From assembly GCA_015485455.1 (NCBI GenBank), contig WFTN01000426.1, positions 1-7,738 on the forward strand: 7,738 nucleotides of DNA, in the 5' to 3' direction. A program made the translations under genes and the position numbers. Below the pieces are notes generated by a model, which had not been told where the DNA came from, ran no database searches, and saw only the letters and a list, made by a program, of their open reading frames with translations. This DNA is from Planctomycetota bacterium (lineage in GTDB: Bacteria; Planctomycetota; GCA-002687715; DRQF01). Every line of letters begins with the position of its first letter. The first letter of the stretch is position 1. Of the stretch, positions 1-5,659 are shown piece after piece.

Positions 1-582
1 ACCCAGAACATTGCCCACATCGAAGTAGATGCCCAATCGGTCGTTCTGGAAAGAATCGATAAAAACTGCAAACTCGATGGGCGAATAGAAAAGTCCATTC
101 CAGACGTTCTCAATCAGAAGATCAACACCTACCTCTTCGGCCACAACGAGGAGACGCGACACAGCTTCTCGCGCCCGATCAAAGGCCAGGTCATAGCGGA
201 TGCTCACATCTGGACAGATGGCACTATTGGCCACACCTGGAACGAAAAGAAGGGCATCCAAACCGAGCCACCCGGCCCGTCGAAGAGCAGCCTCATGCAG
301 GGCGATCGCCTCCTCCCTTTCTTCCAGATCATCGCTGGCTGGATTCTTGCCCCAACTCATTCCTGATGCCAAGGTTTCCACCCGCAAACCAGAGGTATCG
401 ATCAGACTTCGGATCTTATGGCATTCTTGCTCGCTTGTATCCGTGGTCAAGACACCCGTGGGTGCGATGCAAAGCTCGATAGCATCAAATCCCCATTCTC
501 TTGCTTCCTTGAGAACAGAAGATATATCCGCTGTGTTTTCCAAACCATTGGGGAACGACCAATAAGTCGTAGATTTGATCAT
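1..582 (-). CDS. Sugar phosphate isomerase/epimerase (TIM-barrel), 3' end off the window
   Basis: The minus strand reads open without a stop from an ATG at 580-582 to the left edge, giving the first 194 residues of a protein usually about 270-300 long. It begins MIKSTTYWSFPNGLEN and has the pattern of the xylose isomerase-like TIM-barrel family (AP endonuclease 2 fold): GFDAIEL near residues 31-37 (strand 2, Glu36), LLIENVW at 155-161 with Glu158, and YFDVGN at 186-191 with Asp188. In this family the Glu and Asp of those two motifs bind the catalytic divalent metal; the remaining His and Glu ligands would lie beyond the edge. Members isomerise or epimerise sugars or sugar phosphates (hydroxypyruvate isomerase, ribulose/xylulose-5-phosphate 3-epimerase, tagatose 3-epimerase); the substrate cannot be read here. 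It is divergent from a sodium:solute symporter, suggesting a joint uptake and catabolic role. The start has only a weak GGA about 9 bases upstream. Confidence 0.9.
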   Translation of the reverse strand, partial: MIKSTTYWSFPNGLENTADISSVLKEAREWGFDAIELCIAPTGVLTTDTSEQECHKIRSLIDTSGLRVETLASGMSWGKNPASDDLEEREEAIALHEAALRRAGWLGLDALLFVPGVANSAICPDVSIRYDLAFDRAREAVSRLLVVAEEVGVDLLIENVWNGLFYSPIEFAVFIDSFQNDRLGIYFDVGNVLG

Positions 583-618
583 AGTTTTCAGTCCACAAAT
601 GAGAAACACCCGAGGCGC

Positions 619-639
619 ACTCGAAACCACTTTTCGTGT
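619..639. promoter_or_regulatory. Imperfect inverted repeat between divergent genes
   Basis: ACTCGAAA (619-626) and TTTCGTGT (632-639) are complementary at 7 of 8 positions around a 5-base centre. It lies in the 138-base spacer between the divergent isomerase and symporter genes, where a shared operator would be expected. No regulator family can be assigned from the motif and it could be chance. Confidence 0.25.
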
Positions 640-645
640 AACATG

Positions 646-656
646 TGATCAGATCA
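646..656. promoter_or_regulatory. Operator-like 11-bp palindrome TGATC-A-GATCA
   Basis: TGATC (646-650) and GATCA (652-656) form a perfect inverted repeat around a single A, midway between the divergent isomerase (start 582) and symporter (start 721) genes. Short palindromes with an odd centre of this kind resemble sites of FadR-subfamily GntR regulators, which often control sugar-acid uptake genes. The regulator itself is not in the window, so the assignment is inference. Confidence 0.35.
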
Positions 657-674
657 TAGAAGACGTCTCACCAA

Positions 675-699
675 GCAGGAATCGTTCCTGCGAGTTTTT
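675..699 (+). terminator. Hairpin plus T-tract in the symporter leader (attenuator-like)
   Basis: GCAGGAA (675-681), a TCG loop and TTCCTGC (685-691) form a perfect 7-bp stem, followed after three bases by TTTTT (695-699). This is the layout of a short intrinsic terminator. It ends about 21 bases before the symporter start codon, so if it works it would act in the 5' leader as an attenuator, or as a barrier to read-through from upstream. The stem is short and the T-run is only five, so activity is uncertain. Confidence 0.4.
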
Positions 700-709
700 C
701 GACAGATTT

Positions 710-713
710 GGAG
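710..713 (+). promoter_or_regulatory. Ribosome binding site fixing the TTG start of the symporter
   Basis: GGAG sits 7 bases upstream of the TTG at 721-723. This spacing is optimal and supports a TTG start for the symporter; the encoded N-terminus then has a normal short lead before the first membrane helix. Confidence 0.7.
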
Positions 714-720
714 TATTCCT

Positions 721-2244
721 TTGGACTTGCGTCATCTGGCTCTCACCAGCAACTTTAGCGGTTTCGACTGGGGGATCGTGGCGTTCTACCTGCTTGCCAC
801 TGTTGCCATCGGCGTTTACGTCAATCGCTATGTAGGCAACATGGGTGACTATGTGGTTGCTGGGCGTTCCCTGAACTCCTACATTGCCATTGCCACCATG
901 GTGGGTTCCGAGTTGGGTCTGGTGACCGTCATGTATGCGGCTCAGAAGGGATTCACTGGAGGGTTCGCCGCCTTTCACATCGGCTTGGTGGCCGGTGTCG
1001 TCACACTTATCATCGGCATGACTGGTTTCATCGTCGTTCCCTTGCGACGACTTAAAGTGTTGACGATTCCAGAATTCTATGGCCAGCGATTCAGCCCTGG
1101 AGTCCGCATCTTAGGCGCCATCATGTTGGCGGTGTCCGGTATCCTCAACATGGGGCTGTTCCTCAAAGCCGGGGCTCTCTTTGTTACCGGTCTGACGGGC
1201 CTCAATGATCCTGAACACGTCAAGATCATCATGACGCTTCTCATCGTCTTGGTTCTGGTCTACACCATCTTGGGAGGCATGGTCTCCGTTGTCATGACGG
1301 ACTATGCCCAATTCTGTGTCTTGTCCTTCGGCATGATCCTGGCTTGCGGCTTCGCCATCTACCGACTGGGCTGGGGACACATCATGGATACGGTGCAAGA
1401 GGTTCATGGGGACAAAGGATTCAATCCCTTCCACCGGGACGGCTTTGGGCCATCCTATATCGTTTGGATGATCTTCACCGCTGGTATTGTCTCTTGCGCC
1501 GTTTGGCAAACAGCAGTCATGCGGGCTTGCTCGGCTTCCAGTACCGACGTGGTCAAAAAGCTCTACGCTTGGTCATCCATTGGTTTCTTGATTCGATTCA
1601 TTGTGCCCATGTTTTTAGGGATCTGCGCCCTCACTTACTTCTCAACGGTACACGGAGTAACGGAAGGACTCGATGATTCGGAAGCAACGATGCAAGCTAT
1701 GCCCATATTCTTGGGACAGATCTTGCCCGTGGGTGTCATCGGGCTTATCGCCGCTGGTATGCTGGCTGCCTTCATGTCTACCCATGACAGTTACCTTTTG
1801 TGTTGGGCCAGTGTCTTGGCTCACGATGTTGTTGGCCCTATCGCCGGAGAGAGATTGACCGAACAGAATCGACTCACCATTGCCCGGGCCTTCATCTTGA
1901 TCATCGGTGTCTTCCTGCTCATTTGGAGTTTGTGGTATCCCTTGAGACAGGATCTCTGGGACTACATGGCAGTGACTGGAGCCATCTATTTTACTGGTGC
2001 CTTTGCCGTGCTTCTTTTTGGTCTTTATTGGAAAAGGGCAAGTTGTGTTGGGGCCTACTTTGCCCTCGTTGCTGGGGGGCTCTCCGTTCTCGGGTTGAAA
2101 GGGGTGCAAGAGTGGTTTGGTTTCGAGCAATCGAGCGAGATCATCGGCTTGACAGCAGCAGCGTCGGCACTGGTGCTCATGGTCATAGGATCACTCATCT
2201 TTCCCGACAAGAACCCCAAAGACCTCAATGGAGAATTAGCATGA
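721..2244 (+). CDS. Sodium:solute symporter (SSS family)
   Basis: A 507-residue, strongly hydrophobic polytopic inner-membrane protein of normal length for the solute:sodium symporter family (PutP/SGLT-like, about 13 helices, LeuT fold), which couples Na+ entry to uptake of sugars, amino acids or organic acids. Family landmarks are YVVAGRSL (44-51), the TIPEFYGQRF motif (115-124), the signature YTILGGMVSVVMTDYAQ (181-197) and GMLAAFMSTHDS (346-357). Ser353-Thr354 fall where the conserved Ser/Thr pair of the Na2 sodium site lies in this family. The start is TTG at 721 with GGAG 7 bases before it. The last codon overlaps the next gene's ATG (ATGA), implying translational coupling. Divergence from a sugar isomerase/epimerase suggests a carbohydrate or sugar-acid substrate, but specificity cannot be read from sequence. 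Confidence 0.93.
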   Translation: MDLRHLALTSNFSGFDWGIVAFYLLATVAIGVYVNRYVGNMGDYVVAGRSLNSYIAIATMVGSELGLVTVMYAAQKGFTGGFAAFHIGLVAGVVTLIIGMTGFIVVPLRRLKVLTIPEFYGQRFSPGVRILGAIMLAVSGILNMGLFLKAGALFVTGLTGLNDPEHVKIIMTLLIVLVLVYTILGGMVSVVMTDYAQFCVLSFGMILACGFAIYRLGWGHIMDTVQEVHGDKGFNPFHRDGFGPSYIVWMIFTAGIVSCAVWQTAVMRACSASSTDVVKKLYAWSSIGFLIRFIVPMFLGICALTYFSTVHGVTEGLDDSEATMQAMPIFLGQILPVGVIGLIAAGMLAAFMSTHDSYLLCWASVLAHDVVGPIAGERLTEQNRLTIARAFILIIGVFLLIWSLWYPLRQDLWDYMAVTGAIYFTGAFAVLLFGLYWKRASCVGAYFALVAGGLSVLGLKGVQEWFGFEQSSEIIGLTAAASALVLMVIGSLIFPDKNPKDLNGELA

Positions 2245-2381
2245 CCGGTTGGCCACTTTTCTGGAGTGTTGTTTTTGGTGTCGCCGTGTCCGTCTTCGCC
2301 TTCGTCGCTATCGTTGTAGCCATCGGTGGATACAAGGATGTTAAGATCATGCTTGATCGTTTGAAGTCAGAGAAACCATAA
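2241..2381 (+). CDS. 46-residue single-helix membrane protein, probable symporter accessory subunit
   Basis: This small gene starts at an ATG that overlaps the symporter stop codon (ATGA) and encodes 46 residues beginning MTGWPLFWSVVFGVAVSVFA. One long hydrophobic helix covers about residues 5-29, followed by a short charged tail, YKDVKIMLDRLKSEKP, likely cytoplasmic. The overlap, the single helix and the position directly after an SSS transporter match the small accessory proteins known beside some sodium/solute symporters, so I infer that it binds or stabilises the symporter. No catalytic residues are visible. It is followed at once by a terminator-like hairpin, so it is the last gene of its transcript. 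The reading frame is clean, and the composition (hydrophobic core plus basic end) is not what a random shadow frame would give. Confidence 0.8.
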   Translation: MTGWPLFWSVVFGVAVSVFAFVAIVVAIGGYKDVKIMLDRLKSEKP

Positions 2382-2412
2382 AACACAGCACCCTCGGGGG
2401 TGGCGCCGTTTT
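2380..2412. terminator. Bidirectional terminator between convergent genes
   Basis: GCACCC (2388-2393) pairs with GGGTG and a nearby C (2398-2404) around a short loop, and AAAAC (2380-2384) pairs with GTTTT (2408-2412). The hairpin therefore carries a T-tract when read from either strand. It sits exactly in the 32-base gap between two convergent stop codons, which supports a shared terminator. The stem has a small internal loop and each T-run is only four long. Confidence 0.6.
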
Positions 2413-2413
2413 C

Positions 2414-3046
2414 TTACTGCTTGCGCTGAGCCGCCGCGCCAAAGAAATCTCCTCCCTTGGCCTCCTCATCATCGGTTCCCCAAGGGATCTCCCCAGACAC
2501 GTCCTGCAGCAAGGGAATATGTTTCGAACAATGGATGTAGGCTTCGTCCACTGCCACAACGATCCAGCAAGTTGGCCTTCGCCCCCCCACTGCTTTGATG
2601 GCATTTGCCATGGCAGTCGTCATCTGTGGGTGACTCGCCATGATCTCGTTATCAACGATTTCCGCCCCTCCATTCACGTGAAGACCGATCTTGTCGCGCT
2701 TGAAATCAACGAAGAACATCCCGACATGAGGGTTCTCCAAGATGTTCCCGACACTGGCCATGACCCCATTGCCGCGATACTCGGGCATCGCCAGAGTCTT
2801 GTCGTCGAGGACTATGACAAAGCCGGGAGGGCCTGCTCTCAAGGAACAATCACAGTTCCCAGCAGTATCGGCTGTAGAAATGAAGACCATTTCAATGGAT
2901 TCCAGAAAGTTCATCATCCGGGCGTTAAGACAAGACAACATTTGTCTGCCATAGAATAGCCCCGCTTGCTCCGATGACCCAAAACGCTCTTGAGCCCGTT
3001 TTTCCCCCGCCGATCCTGTGCTGCCCATGGCCCTTCTAACTCCCAT
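2414..3046 (-). CDS. Pyridoxamine 5'-phosphate oxidase-like FMN split-barrel protein
   Basis: A 210-residue soluble protein. After a lead with AQERFGSSEQA (18-28), which recalls the LQDRFG-type lead of this family, come the split-barrel strands: MVFISTADTAGNCDCSLRAG (53-72), GFVIVLDDKTLAMPEYRGNG (75-94), GNILENPHVGMFFVDF (100-115), and near the end the EAYIHCSKHIP motif (168-178). This pattern is typical of the PPOX-type FMN-binding proteins, which bind a flavin at a dimer interface and reduce or oxidise small molecules; the true substrate of this branch is generally unknown. The fold is shared with HugZ/HutZ haem-degrading proteins, but I see no clear HugZ C-terminal signature. It is divergent from the TonB receptor gene. 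The start is uncertain: the ATG at 3046 has only GAG immediately upstream, while an in-frame ATG at 3028 has AGAAGG closer in front. Confidence 0.88.
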   Translation of the reverse strand: MGVRRAMGSTGSAGEKRAQERFGSSEQAGLFYGRQMLSCLNARMMNFLESIEMVFISTADTAGNCDCSLRAGPPGFVIVLDDKTLAMPEYRGNGVMASVGNILENPHVGMFFVDFKRDKIGLHVNGGAEIVDNEIMASHPQMTTAMANAIKAVGGRRPTCWIVVAVDEAYIHCSKHIPLLQDVSGEIPWGTDDEEAKGGDFFGAAAQRKQ

Positions 3047-3073
3047 TCTCTAAATGAATTTTCATAGAATCGA

Positions 3074-3095
3074 TCGTGTCAGTCTATCAACACGA
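3074..3095. promoter_or_regulatory. Operator-like inverted repeat TCGTGT-N10-ACACGA
   Basis: TCGTGT (3074-3079) and ACACGA (3090-3095) are perfect complements separated by 10 bases, a 22-bp dyad with one helical turn between half-sites. It lies about 28 bases in front of the FMN-protein start, in the shared promoter region. This is the geometry expected for a dimeric repressor or activator site. No known consensus is recognised. Confidence 0.3.
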
Positions 3096-3205
3096 AACTG
3101 CTTGAGAAGCTAACGCCACAAACAAACTCAACGACACGCGAAGGCGGATTCACTGGATCTCCCCAGGAAAGTAAACGTTCTGTAAATTCCGAAATTGCCT
3201 GAACC

Positions 3206-3225
3206 AACGAGATCACGCTCTCGTT
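3206..3225 (+). other. Stem-loop in the TonB receptor leader
   Basis: AACGAGA (3206-3212) and TCTCGTT (3219-3225) form a perfect 7-bp stem with a 6-base loop, about 113 bases upstream of the receptor start. No T-tract follows, so it is not a classical terminator. A second, weaker dyad, GGATC-N7-GATCC, lies at 3241-3257. They may simply give structure to the leader RNA. Confidence 0.25.
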
Positions 3226-3327
3226 TCCATCATTCAAAGGGGATCAATCTCAGATCCGGGAATCGAAAAATCGCCAGCATTGGGCAAGCGCTAAGACCTT
3301 CGAAGTCCTGGTGTTTCGCTCTTCATT

Positions 3328-3331
3328 GGAG
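3328..3331 (+). promoter_or_regulatory. Ribosome binding site deciding the receptor's TTG start
   Basis: GGAG lies 7 bases before the TTG at 3339-3341, exactly the arrangement seen in front of the symporter. Translation from here begins directly with a textbook signal peptide, so this site decides between the 3339 start and the longer alternative at 3195. Confidence 0.7.
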
Positions 3332-3338
3332 CCGTTAC

Positions 3339-5552
3339 TTGACGCGAACAGCATCACTACAGCTATTGTTTGCCATCGTTTTCATCATAGGACGACCTGC
3401 GTTCTCGCAAGATGAGGAGAAGCCTCAAGAAGAAAAACCACCAGAAAAAGAGTCTAGCCAGTCAAAAGAGTTGGAAGAAGCCATCAACACCTTAGATGAA
3501 GTCATCATCACCGCATCGCGCAGTGAAAAACTGATCTTCAACACTCCCGTGGGCACAACCGTGGTCAACGCCAATGAATTGCGTGAACGGCAACCAAGGA
3601 CGGCGGCTGAGGCACTACGACTCAAGCCCGGCATTTGGGTGCAGAAGACTGGCCATGTGGGCGGAGCTCCCATCCTACGGGGTTTCATGGGTAATCGGGT
3701 CATCTACCTCTTCGATGGAATCAGAAGAAATACCGCTGGCCTCTTTGGCGGTCCCAACAGTTTCCTACAAACAGTTGACGCCATGGATATTGATCGCATT
3801 GAAGTCATTCGTGGCCCAGGGTCCGTCTTGTACGGTTCTGACGCTATCGGTGGCGTTGTCAATGTCATCACCAACGAAGAGCCCCTTTTCACTGACGAAT
3901 TAGAATTCCATGGCCGGACCCTCTTCCGCTACGGCAGCGTCGATGACGAATTGTCAGTTCGCCAGGAATTTGCATTGAGCACCCAAGATATCCATGTGGC
4001 CATCGGTGGCACCTACCGGGACATTGATGATTTAGAAGGTGGCGGCGGGGTCGGAAGACAAAGCCCCAGCGGTTGGGAAGAGCAGAACTGGGATGCCCAA
4101 ATTGACTGGGCCATTGCAGACAATCAAGTCTTGGGCTTCTTTGTCCAAGACTACAATCGAAACAACGCCCGTCGATTCGATCGGCCCACCCGCATCGAGG
4201 ATGCCGACCGAGAACTCTTCGGTGTGCGCTACGAGGGCAATGAACTCAACGCAGCCATCGAGAACCTCACTGTGACGGTCTACTACCAACGTCAGAGGCG
4301 ATTGAACGACGACCCTAGTCGCGACAGCAAAAGTGACGAAAAGACCTTCGGTTTCGACATCCAAGCGACATCTTTAGTCACCGAGAATCTCACTCTGACT
4401 TGGGGAAGCCAACTCTATATCGACAACATCAAGAAAAATGACCCCCAAAGAAATCGCGAAGATCCTGAAGTCGATTGGCTCAACTTTGCCTTGTTTGCTC
4501 TGGCGGAGTGGCAAGTCTCTGATGGGTTGCGCGTCGACTTAGGTCTGCGTTGGGACCACTACACCCTGGATTCTGACGCTCCCGCATTCTCGAAATTGGC
4601 AGGATCAGTTCAGTCTGCCATCAACAGTGGTTCCTTCAGCCTCGATGACCTGAACCTGGACCAAACTGGGGACGCCATCACTGGATCTTTGGGTTTCGTC
4701 TTTTCCGTCACCGACAATATCAACTTGGTTGCCCACGTGGGCCGTGCCTTCCGGGCTCCGAACAAGAGCGATCAGCTCTCCTTCGGTCAATTCACTTTCG
4801 GATTCAACGTCCCAAGTGGCGGTCTTGATCCAGAATCAAGCTGGACGTTCGAGAGTGGTATTCGTCTTTCCTATCCTAACTTTTCCGCATCTTTGATCGG
4901 TTTCCACACTATTCTCGACGATGCCATTGTCCGACAAGCATCGACCTTCAACGGTTCTAACTTTGTCGATGTCAATGGCAACGGAATCGAGGATTCCGAT
5001 GAGCAAGTGTTCAAGAAAACCAACTCTTCTGGCCAAATCGAAGTCAGCGGTATTGAATTTGAGGCTGCCTGGTACCTCCCACAGGAATGGACGGAGGATC
5101 TTCTGGGAGACACCGCCATCTCTGTCTATGGCAACCTCACCTGGATCGAAGGACGGGACAACGGAAAAGGCGAGCCTCTTGACCGAGCTTTCCCATTGAA
5201 TGGGCTCTTTGGCCTTCGATTCGATGACAACCGCGATCGAAGCAAGAGCGACTGGTGGGCCGCTTTCGAAGTTTCAGTTGTTGATATCTTCAACCGAATC
5301 CCCTCAGATCGGATCAACCGTGACCCAGCCTTCCGCGCTGATCCACAAGACCGCAACTCTGGCCCCCTCAGGGCCGATGGGGGAGTTCCAGGATACACCA
5401 CCTTCAGTGTTCGTGGCGGTGTGCGCTTATGCGAAAACGCAACGCTCACTTTGGCCATCGAAAACTTCACCGACAAGAAATATCGGGTGAAGGACTCTCG
5501 TATTGACGCCCCTGGCCTCAACGCCGTTGTTGGCTTGGAAATCACCTTCTAA
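3339..5552 (+). CDS. TonB-dependent outer-membrane receptor (possible tetrapyrrole/metal-complex importer)
   Basis: A 737-residue outer-membrane beta-barrel importer, energised by TonB-ExbBD across the periplasm. The N-terminus, MTRTASLQLLFAIVFIIGRP, is a signal peptide with likely cleavage after AFS (about residue 23). A Glu/Lys/Pro-rich linker (24-50) follows, then a TonB-box-like stretch, LDEVIITAS (52-60). The plug domain (about 62-180) has LRGFMGNRVIYLFDGIRRN and the hallmark RGPGSVLYGSDAIGG (158-172). The barrel carries the FRAP motif (471-474) and LDPESSWTFESGIR, and the protein ends IENFTDKKYRV...EITF with the usual C-terminal Phe. FRAP is shared by haem and cobalamin receptors, but the His usually present between FRAP and NPxL in haem receptors is absent. 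The TTG start at 3339 is chosen for its GGAG site; a TTG at 3195 would add 48 residues before the signal. A CobN-like gene follows closely, suggesting a tetrapyrrole ligand. Confidence 0.92.
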   Translation: MTRTASLQLLFAIVFIIGRPAFSQDEEKPQEEKPPEKESSQSKELEEAINTLDEVIITASRSEKLIFNTPVGTTVVNANELRERQPRTAAEALRLKPGIWVQKTGHVGGAPILRGFMGNRVIYLFDGIRRNTAGLFGGPNSFLQTVDAMDIDRIEVIRGPGSVLYGSDAIGGVVNVITNEEPLFTDELEFHGRTLFRYGSVDDELSVRQEFALSTQDIHVAIGGTYRDIDDLEGGGGVGRQSPSGWEEQNWDAQIDWAIADNQVLGFFVQDYNRNNARRFDRPTRIEDADRELFGVRYEGNELNAAIENLTVTVYYQRQRRLNDDPSRDSKSDEKTFGFDIQATSLVTENLTLTWGSQLYIDNIKKNDPQRNREDPEVDWLNFALFALAEWQVSDGLRVDLGLRWDHYTLDSDAPAFSKLAGSVQSAINSGSFSLDDLNLDQTGDAITGSLGFVFSVTDNINLVAHVGRAFRAPNKSDQLSFGQFTFGFNVPSGGLDPESSWTFESGIRLSYPNFSASLIGFHTILDDAIVRQASTFNGSNFVDVNGNGIEDSDEQVFKKTNSSGQIEVSGIEFEAAWYLPQEWTEDLLGDTAISVYGNLTWIEGRDNGKGEPLDRAFPLNGLFGLRFDDNRDRSKSDWWAAFEVSVVDIFNRIPSDRINRDPAFRADPQDRNSGPLRADGGVPGYTTFSVRGGVRLCENATLTLAIENFTDKKYRVKDSRIDAPGLNAVVGLEITF

Positions 5553-5614
5553 CCGAGCAGACAGCGTGAATCTCCTCAGAGATGGACAACTGTACATAAG
5601 TCCTGTCCCTTGTT

Positions 5615-5659
5615 GTCGGACTCGAAGCCCTTTGCATGATGGGGTTTCGAGTCTCCGAC
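5615..5659 (+). other. Long hairpin between receptor and chelatase genes
   Basis: GTCGGA (5615-5620) pairs with TCCGAC (5654-5659), and CTCGAAGCCC (5621-5630) pairs with GGGTTTCGAG (5642-5651), with one G-T pair. This gives about 16 bp, interrupted by a 2-base bulge (TC, 5652-5653), around a loop at 5631-5641. No T-tract follows, so it is not a normal terminator. It covers or borders the possible start codons of the chelatase, so it could limit translation, protect the receptor mRNA end, or mark a processing point that sets receptor above chelatase levels. Confidence 0.5.

Larger units (their letters stand above)
3047..3338. promoter_or_regulatory. Divergent intergenic region / receptor leader
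   Basis: These 292 bases separate the divergent FMN-protein and TonB-receptor starts. An open frame runs back from the receptor to a TTG at 3195, but that extension would put about 48 basic residues before the signal peptide and has no ribosome binding site, so I treat it as non-coding leader. The region has a near-palindrome ATGAATTTTCAT (3054-3065) and several inverted repeats. I found no cobalamin riboswitch B12-box, no tRNA and no convincing -35/-10 pair. Confidence 0.5.

Noticed and set aside
200..565. Open frame on the plus strand inside the isomerase gene
   Set aside because: It is the antisense of a clear isomerase/epimerase coding frame and its translation is Ser/Arg-rich with no family pattern.
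2519..2959. Plus-strand frame of 146 residues within the FMN-protein gene
   Set aside because: The minus-strand frame shows clear split-barrel motifs across the same bases; the plus frame shows none.
3195..3338. 48-residue N-terminal extension of the TonB receptor from TTG 3195
   Set aside because: There is no ribosome binding site, it is basic and unlike any domain, and it would place a signal peptide internally; TTG 3339 has GGAG at ideal spacing.
3047..3338. Possible cobalamin riboswitch before the receptor
   Set aside because: TonB receptors next to CobN-like genes are often B12-regulated, but I could not find the B12-box or the conserved core on either strand.
5126..5545. Minus-strand frame of 139 residues within the receptor gene
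   Set aside because: It is antisense to the well-supported barrel C-terminus and has Ser/Arg-rich shadow composition.
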